A program made the translations under genes and the position numbers. The notes below the pieces were generated by a model that did no database searches, was not told the DNA's origin, and worked only from the letters and a program-made list of their open reading frames with translations. This document shows positions 25,318-33,600 of a stretch of DNA of 37,834 nt, piece by piece. The stretch's first letter is position 1; each line of letters opens with the position of its first letter. The stretch is from Sphingobacteriales bacterium (lineage in GTDB: Bacteria > Bacteroidota > Bacteroidia > Sphingobacteriales > Sphingobacteriaceae): contig JACXVB010000027.1 in NCBI GenBank assembly GCA_014763615.1, forward strand, positions 1 through 37,834, written 5' to 3'.

Positions 25318-25404
25318 GGAGAGGTGTCTGAGTGGTCGAAAGAGCAAGCCTGGAAAGTTTGTATACTGGCAACGGTATCGTGGGTTCGAATCCCACCTTC
25401 TCCG
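25318..25404 (+). tRNA. tRNA-Ser (anticodon GGA)
   Basis: 87 nt with a long variable arm. Acceptor stem GGAGAGG pairs with CTTCTCC (one G:T), discriminator G at 25404. The anticodon stem CAAGC/GTTTG closes the loop CTGGAAA with GGA at 25352-25354, reading UCC/UCU codons. The variable arm pairs TACTG... with a GGTATCG segment and the T arm is TGGGTTCGAATCCCA. CCA is not encoded. A strong terminator follows. Confidence 0.96.
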
Positions 25405-25406
25405 CT

Positions 25407-25447
25407 AAAAAAATCCTTGTAAATCAAATATTTACAAGGATTTTTTT
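25407..25447. terminator. Bidirectional terminator of tRNA-Ser and galM
   Basis: Perfect stem AAAAAAATCCTTGTAAA / TTTACAAGGATTTTTTT with a 7-nt loop, right after the tRNA and 8 nt from the galM stop. Confidence 0.9.
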
Positions 25448-25454
25448 ATTTCAA

Positions 25455-26519
25455 CTAAGCACTGAACTGATAAATTGTGTGGCTTTTAAAAATAGCTTCT
25501 GGTTGCAATATCGTAGTTGGGAAATGGGGTTGATTGGGCGAATCAGGGAAATGCTGTGTTTCTAAACAAAAGCCTGTTCTTCTATAATCCTTCTCACCAC
25601 CATTTAAAGTATGGACTCCTGCTAAATAATTACCAGTGTAAAGTTGAACTCCGGGTTCGGTAGTATAAACATCCATTTCAATTCCAGAAATATCTCCTTT
25701 TACTTTGGCTACTTTATTCATCCCTTTTTCCTTTTTGGCACCTAGTACGTAGTTATGATCATAACCGTTGCCGAAGAGCAACTGCTCATGCGGCTCATCA
25801 ATCCTTGCCCCTATTGCTGTCATCGCTCTAAAATCAAAAGGTGTATTTGTAAGCCCTTGTAAATTTCCAAAAGGAATAGAAGTTTTATCAATTGGTGTAA
25901 ATTCATCTGCAAAAAGCTGTAGCTGATGATTCAAAATGGTTCCGCTGCCTTCTCCATTTAAATTGAAATAGGCATGATTGGTTAGGTTAAGGATAGTTTT
26001 TCGGTCTGTTTTTGCTTCATAGCTAATGGTTAGTTCATTATCATCTGTTAAAGAATAAACTACATTTACTGCTAAATTTCCAGGAAATCCCTCCTCTCCA
26101 TCTTTACTCAAATAAAAAAGTGCTAGAGACTGTGCATCGTAATTTATTACTTCCCAAACCACTTGATGAAACCCTTCTTTACCTCCGTGTAAAGCATTTG
26201 GCGCATTATTGATGGCTAATTGATAAGTCTTTCCATCAATACCGAAAGTTCCTTTAGCAATACGATTGGCAAAGCGACCCACAATTGCGCCATAATATAC
26301 ATCTGTGGGTTTTTGATAAGCGGCCACACTTTGCAATCCTAAAGTAACATTCACTAAATTCCCATCACGGTTTGGAAGGTATAAAGCTACTAATCTCCCA
26401 CCAAAATTGGTGAAATAAGCTTTCATTCCATTGTTATTTTCCAATACATAGAGATTGGTTTTTTTTCCTTTTATATTGGTTTGATAGCAAACTGCATCAG
26501 GAAAAATGAGATTGTTCAT
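25455..26519 (-). CDS. galM: Aldose 1-epimerase (galactose mutarotase)
   Basis: 354 residues of the GalM beta-sandwich fold. Typical marks are TNFGGRLVALYLPNRDG, GAIVGRFANRIAKGTF, LHGGKEGFHQVVWE (first catalytic His region), LTNHAYFNLNGEG (second His), YDHNYVLG and FCLETQHFPDSPNQPHFP with the C-terminal catalytic Glu. It interconverts alpha and beta anomers of galactose or glucose. There is no signal peptide, so cytoplasmic. No other galactose genes are nearby; asparaginase starts on the same strand 24 nt upstream of it. Confidence 0.93.
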   Translation of the reverse strand: MNNLIFPDAVCYQTNIKGKKTNLYVLENNNGMKAYFTNFGGRLVALYLPNRDGNLVNVTLGLQSVAAYQKPTDVYYGAIVGRFANRIAKGTFGIDGKTYQLAINNAPNALHGGKEGFHQVVWEVINYDAQSLALFYLSKDGEEGFPGNLAVNVVYSLTDDNELTISYEAKTDRKTILNLTNHAYFNLNGEGSGTILNHQLQLFADEFTPIDKTSIPFGNLQGLTNTPFDFRAMTAIGARIDEPHEQLLFGNGYDHNYVLGAKKEKGMNKVAKVKGDISGIEMDVYTTEPGVQLYTGNYLAGVHTLNGGEKDYRRTGFCLETQHFPDSPNQPHFPTTILQPEAIFKSHTIYQFSA

Positions 26520-26542
26520 GATGTTATTTTTTGAGGAATAAG

Positions 26543-27565
26543 TTAATTTTTGGTGAATTCGCCTCTGATAGAAGTTCCTAAACGGCGAAGCAGTCTGTCC
26601 TTTGGATAATTTCTCCCTAAAAGGTACATCAATTTGGTTACTGCGGCCTCAAAGGTCATGTCATAACCATTGATGACCCCCATATTTTTCAATTCACTGC
26701 TGGTAGTATAACGGCCCATTTCTACAGAACCTACCTTACACTGAGAAATATCGAGAATAATTTTTCCGTTTTGTATGGCTTTACGCAATCGGTCCAAAAA
26801 CCAGCTTGCTGTGGTGGTATTTCCGGTACCAAAAGCCTCCATGATGATGGCTTCTGCATCAGAATTTAAAACCCCATCAACAATTTGCGGACTTATGCCG
26901 GGATATAATTTTAACACGCCAATATTGCTACTTACTGAAGTATGCACTCTTAGTTTAGTTCTTTCAGATTTTAAAATTGCCGCATCATTGTATTTGATGT
27001 GTACACCTGCTTCTACCAAAACAGGATAATTTGGGGAGCGAAAAGCTTCAAACTTCGCAGAATTATATTTAAATGTTCTGTTGGCTCTAAATAATTTATT
27101 TTCAAAATAAATACAAACCTCTGGCACCCGGGCTCTTCCGTCTTCTAGTTTAGCTGAGGCAATTTCTAATGCGGTGATAAAGTTTTCTTTTGCATCAGTT
27201 CTCACTTCTGAAATGGGAAGTTGGGAACCGGTGAAAATGACAGGCTTACTTAAACCATCCAACATAAAACTTAATGCGGATGCCGTGAAAGCCATGGTAT
27301 CTGAACCGTGAAGAACTAAAAACCCATCATGATCGTCATAATTATCCTCAATTAGCTTGGCTAAAACAGCCCATATTTCTGGAGTCACATCAGAAGAATC
27401 TATGATTGGATTAAAAGAATGCACCGTTAATTCGTAATCCATCCTTCTTAACTCCGGAACATTCTCAATAATTTGTTCAAAAGTAAAAGGCTTTAATACA
27501 CCCGTTGAAAGATCGGTAATCATCCCAATGGTTCCTCCGGTGTATATTACAAATATCTTGGTCAT
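26543..27565 (-). CDS. ansA: L-asparaginase, type I
   Basis: 340 residues. The nucleophile motif YTGGTIGM lies at 8-15, and the second catalytic block LHGSDTMAFTASAL follows near residue 90, with VIFTGSQLPISEVRTDAKEN after it. It hydrolyses asparagine to aspartate and ammonia. Absence of a signal peptide and the overall length favour the low-affinity cytoplasmic type I enzyme. It lies 53 nt downstream of the TatD gene on the same strand. Confidence 0.92.
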   Translation of the reverse strand: MTKIFVIYTGGTIGMITDLSTGVLKPFTFEQIIENVPELRRMDYELTVHSFNPIIDSSDVTPEIWAVLAKLIEDNYDDHDGFLVLHGSDTMAFTASALSFMLDGLSKPVIFTGSQLPISEVRTDAKENFITALEIASAKLEDGRARVPEVCIYFENKLFRANRTFKYNSAKFEAFRSPNYPVLVEAGVHIKYNDAAILKSERTKLRVHTSVSSNIGVLKLYPGISPQIVDGVLNSDAEAIIMEAFGTGNTTTASWFLDRLRKAIQNGKIILDISQCKVGSVEMGRYTTSSELKNMGVINGYDMTFEAAVTKLMYLLGRNYPKDRLLRRLGTSIRGEFTKN

Positions 27566-27618
27566 GCTAATAAAAAAGGCTATTAATGGATTTTGCTTTA
27601 CAAATAAACAATTTTAAT

Positions 27619-28383
27619 CTATACCCCAAAAACTTTCATCGCATTTGCCGAAGTAATTTCTGCAACCTGCGCTAAACTCATCTGCTTGATGTCAGCTAAT
27701 TTCTCAGCTATATGTATTAAATAAGAACTTTCATTGGGTTTTCCCCGATGCGGAACTGGTGCTAAATAAGGTGCGTCTGTTTCTAATACCAAATGTTCCA
27801 AATCTATGTCGGCAATTACCATATCTAATCCCGATTTTTTATAGGTTAACACACCACCAATTCCTAGCATAAATCCTAAATCAATGGCATGTTTAGCTTG
27901 TGCTAAATCTCCGGTGAAGCAATGGAGAACCCCTCTTAATCGATCATCCTTTAACTCCTCCAAAACTTCAAAAACCTCATTAAAAGCGTCTCTACAATGA
28001 ATCACAATAGGTAATCTGGCAGTTTTGGCCCAGTTAATTTGTAGTTTGAATGCCTCTTGCTGTTCTTTAAGAAAAGTTTTATCCCAGTATAAATCAATCC
28101 CAATCTCGCCAATGGCATAGACTTTATTTTGAGAGATGGCTTTTTCAATGTTTGCTAATTCTTCCTTGTAGTTTTCCTTTACATCACAAGGATGCAAACC
28201 CAACATGGGAAAGCAGTGCTGAGGATAAGCTTTACTCAAACCCAACACCAAATCTATGGAAGCGCTATCTACATTAGGCAGAAAAAGCTTTTGGATATCA
28301 TTATCCCAACAGCGTTGTAATTGTTGGCTCAATTGCGCTGGATCGGTCTGGTAATAAATATGGGTATGGGTATCAACTAGCAT
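27619..28383 (-). CDS. TatD-family metal-dependent nuclease
   Basis: With ATG 28383 the protein has 254 residues starting MLVDTHTHIYY; a longer frame would need a TTG start inside the upstream terminator area. Metal ligands are visible in DTHTH, the IGEIGIDLYWD block (Glu), PIVIHCRDAFNEV (His), VLHCFTGD (His) and LETDAPYLAP (Asp). TatD enzymes are 3'-5' DNA/RNA exonucleases or deoxyribonucleases. It follows the FKBP gene but is separated from it by a strong terminator. Confidence 0.9.
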   Translation of the reverse strand: MLVDTHTHIYYQTDPAQLSQQLQRCWDNDIQKLFLPNVDSASIDLVLGLSKAYPQHCFPMLGLHPCDVKENYKEELANIEKAISQNKVYAIGEIGIDLYWDKTFLKEQQEAFKLQINWAKTARLPIVIHCRDAFNEVFEVLEELKDDRLRGVLHCFTGDLAQAKHAIDLGFMLGIGGVLTYKKSGLDMVIADIDLEHLVLETDAPYLAPVPHRGKPNESSYLIHIAEKLADIKQMSLAQVAEITSANAMKVFGV

Positions 28384-28405
28384 CATGAAGGTAAAAATAA
28401 GCAAT

Positions 28406-28440
28406 AAAAAAATCCCCTTCGTTTCGGAAGGGGATTTAAA
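28406..28440 (-). terminator. Terminator of the FKBP gene
   Basis: AAATCCCCTTC (28410-28420) pairs with GAAGGGGATTT (28427-28437), loop of 6, followed on the minus strand by a T run. It is between the FKBP stop and the tatD start. Confidence 0.85.
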
Positions 28441-28441
28441 A

Positions 28442-29401
28442 TTATTTTTGTGGGGCGGGAGCCGTAGGTGCTGCGGTTGCCGTACTGTCTTTATGAATTA
28501 CATTTACCAACTGCAACTCGAAAACTAATGGTGTGAATGGACCAATCATACCGCCCGGCATTCCTCTGTCTCCATAACCTAAACTTGAAGGAATTAAAAC
28601 GATAGCTTTCTCCCCTTTTTTCATGTTTAAGATGGCTTCATCAAAACCTGCAATTACATTACCTTTACCGATGATTAAGTCTAAAGTTTTGTATGGTCTT
28701 CCAGGGTTAAACACATTTTCTTTTTTGGCTACATCCTCTAAACTCGTATCGAAAACTTTACCAGAAGTTAATCTTCCGGTATAATTTACTTGTACACTAT
28801 CTCCGGCTACTGGCTTTTCTCCATTACCTTCTGTAACTATTGCCATTTGTAAACCTGAAGGCAATTTTTCTACCTTCAACTTATTATCATCAATGTATTT
28901 TTTGATTTTACCTGATTCTAAAGACTTTGCTTTATCGGCTTCTACCTTAAAGAAAGCCTGAATAGCATCCTGAAAAGCTTGCTGATTAGCAGTGTCTTTG
29001 TGGATTACTTTATCAATCTTAAGATTATAGATGATGTATCTTCCTTTGATATTTTGTGGTCTTGGCTGACCTTTAGCTGCCGCTGAATCTAAATCGATTT
29101 TGATAGTTGCGCTATCCCCCACGTTTAACATTTTGATGGCATAGAACAAATCGCCGGGATAAGCAGGTTTTTGAACCAAGGTTTGAGTAGATTTTCCTAA
29201 CTCATAAGTACTATACATCACAGAATCAGCTTCTGTTTTAGCCACTACTTCTAAACTGATAAAATCACCCTCTTGGATAGAGTCTCCTTTTACATCATTA
29301 TCAATTTTATAAAGTAAACCCGCAGGCCCTTTTTTAAATCCCCCGTTACAAGCTGTAAATCCTAATGCAGCTACTGTTAATATTAATAATCCTTTTTTCA
29401 T
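28442..29401 (-). CDS. FKBP-type peptidyl-prolyl isomerase lipoprotein
   Basis: 319 residues. The N-terminus MKKGLLILTVAALGFTAC is a lipoprotein signal with lipobox GFTAC, lipidated Cys18, so it is anchored in the periplasm or outer membrane. Residues about 40-135 look like a degenerate FKBP domain (EGDFISLEV, PGDLFYAIKMLNVGDSATI), then a helical linker, then a canonical FKBP domain at about 195-305 (VNYTGRLTSGKVFDTS, VIAGFDEAILNMKKGEKA, IPSSLGYGDRG). It ends in an A/P/T-rich tail. It would assist folding of exported proteins. The gap upstream contains unusual repeats. Confidence 0.92.
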   Translation of the reverse strand: MKKGLLILTVAALGFTACNGGFKKGPAGLLYKIDNDVKGDSIQEGDFISLEVVAKTEADSVMYSTYELGKSTQTLVQKPAYPGDLFYAIKMLNVGDSATIKIDLDSAAAKGQPRPQNIKGRYIIYNLKIDKVIHKDTANQQAFQDAIQAFFKVEADKAKSLESGKIKKYIDDNKLKVEKLPSGLQMAIVTEGNGEKPVAGDSVQVNYTGRLTSGKVFDTSLEDVAKKENVFNPGRPYKTLDLIIGKGNVIAGFDEAILNMKKGEKAIVLIPSSLGYGDRGMPGGMIGPFTPLVFELQLVNVIHKDSTATAAPTAPAPQK

Positions 29402-29405
29402 TTAT

Positions 29406-29558
29406 ATTGATTGTTTTTAATTGCATTCAAGAATCCTAGTGGATTTTCTCATTATTTATTGATTGTTTTTTATTTGCATTCGAGAACCTTTTCAGGTTTT
29501 CTCATTTATTTTTATTGTTTTTTAATTGAATTCAATTACCTTTTCAGGTTTAACTCAT
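29406..29558. repeat. Three tandem copies of a 52-56 nt hairpin-bearing unit
   Basis: Copies begin at about 29406, 29458 and 29514 with ATTGATTGTTTTTNATTGCATTC-like sequence in the first two and a shorter variant in the third. Each holds a small stem: ATCC/GGAT, AACC/GGTT and ACC/GGT, so the arms differ between copies but still pair. They lie upstream of the FKBP start, probably in its leader. Confidence 0.65.
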
Positions 29559-29566
29559 CTACTCCA

Positions 29567-29642
29567 CTTTTTACTTTCTACTTTTAACTTTTTACTTTCT
29601 ACTCGCCTCGCCACTTTCTACTTTCTACTTTCCACTTTTAAC
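29567..29642. repeat. Heptamer tandem repeat (ACTTTYT type)
   Basis: About ten units of 7 nt such as ACTTTCT, ACTTTTT and ACTTTTA, interrupted once by a GCCTCGCC segment and decaying into CTCCTAAGC doublets next to the NrnA stop. Strongly strand-asymmetric pyrimidine tract. Confidence 0.75.
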
Positions 29643-29652
29643 TCCTAAGCTC

Positions 29653-30663
29653 CTAAGCTAACAACAACTCTTTATATTCTGGCAAAATGCTTTTAAACTT
29701 CGCTACCACGGTTTCAAAAGATTCATCAGAAGCTCCACCTGCAGCGTTACGATGTCCACCGCCATTAAAGTACTTTTTACAAATTTCATTAGCGGGGAAA
29801 GTCCCAACCGAGCGTAAAGAAAGCTTCACTTTTTCAGAGCGTTCAACAATAAACGCCGCTAACTTAATACCATTTATTGAAAGTGCATAATTTACAATCC
29901 CTTCTGTCTCTCCGGTTTGTATATTATAAGGCTTTAAATCTTCTTTGCTTACGCTGATGAGTGCCGTATTGAAATCTCCTAATACTTCTAATCGATTACT
30001 TAAGCAAAAGCCCAGAAACTTCAAACGGTTTTCAGTTGCATTATCATATACTTGTTGATGAATGCGCCAGTTTTCGGCTCCTGCATCAATTAAATCTGCT
30101 ACAATTCGGTGCAAATTAGAGGTTACATTAGGGAAACGGAAAGAGCCAGAATCGGTCATGATACCCGTGTACAAGCAAGTAGCCACATCTTTATTGATGA
30201 ACTTACCATCCCCCAATTGATGAACGATAAAATCATAAATCAGCTCTGCCGTAGAAGAAGCATGGATATTCCAGTGACGAAAATCATCAAAACCCTCAGG
30301 TTCTAAATGATGATCAATCATGATTTTGAGTGCCGAAGAATTTCTCACCTCTTCCCCTAATTCATTAATACGGGAAAGCGCATTAAAGTCTAAACAGAAA
30401 ATCAATTCAGCCTCTGCAACTAATTTTTTGCTTTCCTCTTCCTTTTCTGTATAAATCACAACCTCTGCATTATTGGGTAGCCAATGCAAAAAATAAGGAT
30501 AATCAGTTGGAGAAATCACTTTTACGTGATGACCTTTTTGAATAAGATAGTTGTATAAACCCAAAGATGAGCCCATCGCATCGCCATCAGGCTTGTGATG
30601 TGTAGTAATAATAATTTTACGAGGAAGTGCTAATTTTTCTTTAAGCGTGGCTAAATCAATCAT
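29653..30663 (-). CDS. DHH/DHHA1 phosphoesterase, NrnA-like
   Basis: 336 residues. The DHH domain shows THHKPDGDAMGSS (metal-binding His/Asp set), LIFCLDFNALSRI and MIDHHLEPEGF (DHH), and the C-terminal DHHA1 domain shows FNGGGHRNAAGGAS. Such proteins act as nanoRNases/pAp phosphatases or cyclic dinucleotide phosphodiesterases on dinucleotides, with manganese. No membrane or GGDEF-like domain is present, so it is a soluble NrnA-type rather than GdpP. Divergent from ndk. Confidence 0.9.
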   Translation of the reverse strand: MIDLATLKEKLALPRKIIITTHHKPDGDAMGSSLGLYNYLIQKGHHVKVISPTDYPYFLHWLPNNAEVVIYTEKEEESKKLVAEAELIFCLDFNALSRINELGEEVRNSSALKIMIDHHLEPEGFDDFRHWNIHASSTAELIYDFIVHQLGDGKFINKDVATCLYTGIMTDSGSFRFPNVTSNLHRIVADLIDAGAENWRIHQQVYDNATENRLKFLGFCLSNRLEVLGDFNTALISVSKEDLKPYNIQTGETEGIVNYALSINGIKLAAFIVERSEKVKLSLRSVGTFPANEICKKYFNGGGHRNAAGGASDESFETVVAKFKSILPEYKELLLA

Positions 30664-30740
30664 TCAAATCTTTGAAAAGGCGAAGTTAAACAAAAGCGAT
30701 GAAAAAATAAGCAATACTTTCGGTTACGATTTTAAAAGCC

Positions 30741-30748
30741 TACTTTTG
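30741..30748 (+). promoter_or_regulatory. Candidate -7 promoter element for ndk
   Basis: TACTTTTG matches TAnnTTTG exactly and is 22 nt before the ATG, which fits a very short leader. The expected -33 area has TTTC rather than a good TTG. Confidence 0.45.
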
Positions 30749-30770
30749 CAGCAATTTTAAAAAACGAATA

Positions 30771-31190
30771 ATGGCAACAAATAGAACTTTTACAATGATT
30801 AAGCCTGATGCCGTAGCAAACGGACATGTTGGGGCTATTTTAGATGATATGATCAAAGGTGGATTTAAGATTGTGGCGATGAAATATACCAAACTATCTC
30901 CAGAAATGGCTGGTAAATTTTACGCAGTACACAAAGAGCGTGGTTTCTTTGGAGAATTAGTGGAATTTATGTCTTCAGGACCAATTGTTGCTGCTATTTT
31001 AGAGAAAGACAATGCCGTGGAAGATTTTAGAAAATTAATTGGAGCAACAGATCCTGCCAAAGCAGAACCCGGAACCATCCGTAACAAATATGCAAAATCT
31101 ATAGATGCCAATGCCGTTCACGGATCAGACTCTGATGAGAACGCAGCGATTGAAGGTAGTTTTTACTTTACCGCTTTCGAGCAATTTTAA
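30771..31190 (+). CDS. ndk: Nucleoside diphosphate kinase
   Basis: 139 residues of typical length. [12 protein letters not shown] is the N-terminal nucleotide-binding block, Lys11 included; the catalytic His117 lies in [12 protein letters not shown]. It transfers gamma-phosphates from ATP to other NDPs to balance NTP pools. Cytoplasmic and probably hexameric. Single gene with its own promoter-like element and a strong terminator. Confidence 0.97.
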   Translation: MATNRTFTMIKPDAVANGHVGAILDDMIKGGFKIVAMKYTKLSPEMAGKFYAVHKERGFFGELVEFMSSGPIVAAILEKDNAVEDFRKLIGATDPAKAEPGTIRNKYAKSIDANAVHGSDSDENAAIEGSFYFTAFEQF

Positions 31191-31207
31191 TTGAAGCTAA
31201 AAGCATT

Positions 31208-31238
31208 AAAAAGCCCCCGAGATTATCGGGGGCTTTTT
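31208..31238 (+). terminator. Terminator of ndk
   Basis: Perfect 13-bp stem AAAAAGCCCCCGA / TCGGGGGCTTTTT with a 5-nt loop, 17 nt after the ndk stop. Confidence 0.95.
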
Positions 31239-31292
31239 CGTTTATACAGTTTCCTCATCATTTCGATTATATTTACCATTCAAAATCACATT

Positions 31293-31634
31293 ATGAAGCT
31301 TTCCGTTGAAACTTTACTCGAAAAATTAAAAAACCATCCCTTAAAATTTTCTGAGGTGATTGCAACCATTGATGATACTTATCAGTATACACCTACTGCT
31401 TTTAGAAATGGTACGGTAGTTAATGAAGCGGGACAAAATGAAGGAAGTGCAAAGGTTTTTTCTTTTGCTCAACTCCATCAGCTAGATGTGGGAACGACTT
31501 TAATGTTATTTGCAGAGCATTACCAAGCGGTTTTGAATCAGCCGGAAGGAAATGATCATCAAAATATCCGTCAGTTTATGAAGGAAGGCTGGAAAGGGAT
31601 TGAGTTTGAAAATACCGCATTAAAAGCAAAATAA
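31293..31634 (+). CDS. HopJ type III effector family protein
   Basis: 113 residues from ATG 31293; the longer open frame from 31191 runs through the ndk terminator and is rejected. The HopJ (PF08888) pattern is clear: FSEVIATIDDTYQYTPTAFR, NGTVVNEAGQNEGSAKVFSF, LFAEHYQAVLNQPEGNDHQN and FMKEGWKGIEF. Despite the name, this family is widespread in free-living bacteria and is not evidence for type III secretion. Function unknown. Confidence 0.88.
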   Translation: MKLSVETLLEKLKNHPLKFSEVIATIDDTYQYTPTAFRNGTVVNEAGQNEGSAKVFSFAQLHQLDVGTTLMLFAEHYQAVLNQPEGNDHQNIRQFMKEGWKGIEFENTALKAK

Positions 31635-31688
31635 TTTAGTTTACATTAGTGTATCCATGCAAATCGGATAACTCTCATTTGTTTATTA

Positions 31689-33047
31689 ATGCCAGAACCA
31701 CAGATAAATACCCCTAAAAGTCCCTCTTTTAAAAGCGTAAAAACGATTTGGTCTGAACTAATTGGTAGCCAAACTGATTTTACTTTAGAAAGCAGAATAT
31801 TTAACTCCATCAGTATTTCACTGATTATCCTGTTGTTAGTTTATATTCCTTACAATTTTTTTGCGGGTCTTTACACTGCCGCTATCTCGGCTGTTGTTTT
31901 TGCATTATTTTTCTATTATCAGTATTACCGTTCTAGATATTTAGGTAAAAGACATCATAGTATTGCTTTTGGGGTTGCTGGGGTACTTATTTTTGGGGTT
32001 AATTATTTTGCTAATTCTGGTATGCAGGGTTCTACCGATTTGATTTGGCCGGTTTACCTCCTGTTAGTTTTATCCATCTCTCCTTATAAACAACATTTGG
32101 CTTGGTTAGCTTTTTATTTGATTTGCTTCTTTGCCATTCACTATGTGGGTTATTTGTATCCTGCATCAATTAAATATCCTTTCACCATTGATCATGGGCA
32201 GTTTTTAGACCGTGTAATTGCATTTCCAATACCTGTGTTGGTGGTTTATGTTACCGTCACTTTTATCAAAAAGAGCTATGATCAAGAGCGTAAATTAACA
32301 GAAGAAAAAACCTTAGCTCTGAAAGCAAGCAAAGAAGAAATTTCTTTACAGAAAAACCATTTAGAACAAAGTAATTTAGAGAAAAACAAGCTCATGTCTA
32401 TTATTTCGCATGATTTGCGTTCTCCTTTACTCAACATCCAAAATTATTTAGAGCTGCTGAAAGACTATGAATTAGACAGTACCGAAAGATTAGGAATGGA
32501 AAAAACTTTGCTCAACTCCACCAATAATACTATGGAGATGCTTTCTAACCTATTAAACTGGTCGAAATCGCAGATGAATGGTGCTTACACACACTTAAAA
32601 GAGGTAAATCTGTTGCATACTTTGTCTAACACACTTGAAATGGAGCTGTTGCATGCCGCTAAGAAGGCTATTAGCTTGAGCTTTCATATTCCAGCTGATA
32701 TCCTAGTGATGGCTGATGAGGATATGCTGCAACTGGTCATTCGCAACCTGATTAGTAATGCCATTAAATTTACCCCTAAAGGCGGAAAAATACATATCGA
32801 AGCCGCTATTATTGGAGATCACTGCCAGATTATGGTAGAAGACAATGGACTTGGAATTCCTCCAGAGAAACAAAATCAGATTTTTCATATCAAATCTCAA
32901 CCCGAATACGGCACCAACCAAGAGAAAGGTGTAGGTTTAGGTTTAGCTTTATGCAAAGAGTTTACAGAAAGACAAAATGGGAAGATTACTTTTGAAAGTA
33001 CTGTGGGAAAAGGTACCAAGTTTTTTGTGTGGATACCTCAAGCATAA
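31689..33047 (+). CDS. Membrane-bound sensor histidine kinase
   Basis: 452 residues. Five or six hydrophobic helices fill about 38-195 without an extracytoplasmic domain, so the membrane part itself is the likely sensor. A coiled coil (about 196-236) leads to the HisKA box MSIISHDLRSPLLN with phosphoacceptor His241. The HATPase domain has the N box NLISNAIKFTPKGG (353-366), G1 EDNGLGIPPEK and G2 GVGLGLALCKEF. It autophosphorylates and passes phosphate to a response regulator, but no regulator gene is next to it, so it is an orphan kinase. It is followed by a long gene-free stretch. Confidence 0.92.
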   Translation: MPEPQINTPKSPSFKSVKTIWSELIGSQTDFTLESRIFNSISISLIILLLVYIPYNFFAGLYTAAISAVVFALFFYYQYYRSRYLGKRHHSIAFGVAGVLIFGVNYFANSGMQGSTDLIWPVYLLLVLSISPYKQHLAWLAFYLICFFAIHYVGYLYPASIKYPFTIDHGQFLDRVIAFPIPVLVVYVTVTFIKKSYDQERKLTEEKTLALKASKEEISLQKNHLEQSNLEKNKLMSIISHDLRSPLLNIQNYLELLKDYELDSTERLGMEKTLLNSTNNTMEMLSNLLNWSKSQMNGAYTHLKEVNLLHTLSNTLEMELLHAAKKAISLSFHIPADILVMADEDMLQLVIRNLISNAIKFTPKGGKIHIEAAIIGDHCQIMVEDNGLGIPPEKQNQIFHIKSQPEYGTNQEKGVGLGLALCKEFTERQNGKITFESTVGKGTKFFVWIPQA

Positions 33048-33172
33048 AATATAGATTTGTGTAGAGATTAGGTCTTTCCACTTGTTTTTCAATAAAGAAA
33101 AGCCTAAATTATAAAGTATAAAATCTACCCATCCTCCCATCCATTCAAAAATTCATTAAATAAGCTCTAAAG

Positions 33173-33251
33173 ACGTAGGATGAAGCTAAGATAAACGTAA
33201 GATAAAGCTACCTTGAGTATGGGATAGCGTAGGGATAAGTATAGGATAGCG
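33173..33251. repeat. Degenerate 11-nt tandem repeat
   Basis: Units such as ACGTAGGATGA, AGCTAAGATAA, ACGTAAGATAA and later CGTAGGGATA and AGTATAGGATAG follow one another seven or so times, with one unit decayed. The period is close to one helical turn. Confidence 0.6.
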
Positions 33252-33330
33252 CCAGAAAATTGCTTAGAAATAAGACTCAAAGCCATTAAGTTAGTATAGT
33301 TAAAACATCTAAATTATGGCAACCCATCTG

Positions 33331-33395
33331 GTTTAAGTCTTAGCGGGCAAACGCAAAGCAGGATTGGGTTGACTTAAATCTTTTTATCTAGCCTT
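33331..33395. repeat. 65-nt direct repeat, copy A, with TTTAAGTC/GACTTAAA ends
   Basis: 63 of 65 nt are identical to 33743-33807. An inverted repeat TTTAAGTC (33332-33339) / GACTTAAA (33371-33378) lies inside, followed by TCTTTTTATCTAGCCTT. Confidence 0.8.
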
Positions 33396-33429
33396 GTTAT
33401 AACTGAGAAAACAGATCATTATTTCCTTA

Positions 33430-33505
33430 TCATGCTGAACTCGTTTCAGCAACTTTTTATAGCAATGCAACTGCGTTAAGAGATTCTGAAATAAATTCAG
33501 AATGA
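33430..33505. repeat. REP-like intergenic element
   Basis: Outer arms TCATGCTGAA and TTCAGAATGA are complementary with one mismatch. Inner stems are CTGAA/TTCAG (33435-33449) and TTCTGAA-ATAAA-TTCAGAA (33484-33502). The wording is like dispersed repeats common in Sphingobacteriaceae intergenic DNA. Confidence 0.55.
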
Positions 33506-33549
33506 CAAAATGTTTTTTTATTTTAAACTTAGTTTGAAGCCCCATCTGG

Positions 33550-33581
33550 TTTAAGTGTTCCGTTTTTCGGGATCACTTAAA
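33550..33581. repeat. TTTAAGTG...CACTTAAA hairpin
   Basis: Perfect 8-nt arms (33550-33557 and 33574-33581) around TTCCGTTTTTCGGGAT. It shares the preceding CCATCTGG with copy A of the 65-nt repeat. Confidence 0.6.
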
Positions 33582-33600
33582 TCAAAAATGTAAAATGAGG

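Noticed and set aside
25208..25427. Minus-strand open frames reading [20 protein letters not shown] and [20 protein letters not shown]
   Set aside because: They are antisense to tRNA-Ser and its partial copy. This is a well-known false translation of tRNA-Ser genes, not a protein.
29401..29650. CRISPR-like array upstream of the FKBP gene
   Set aside because: The 52-56 nt units are repeated throughout and have no constant repeat with unique spacers; the heptamers are a simple sequence repeat.
31191..31292. N-terminal extension of the HopJ gene
   Set aside because: It reads through the strong ndk terminator hairpin; ATG 31293 gives a normal family start and length.
31293..31634. Evidence for a type III secretion system
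   Set aside because: HopJ-family proteins are common in bacteria without such systems, and no secretion genes are present.
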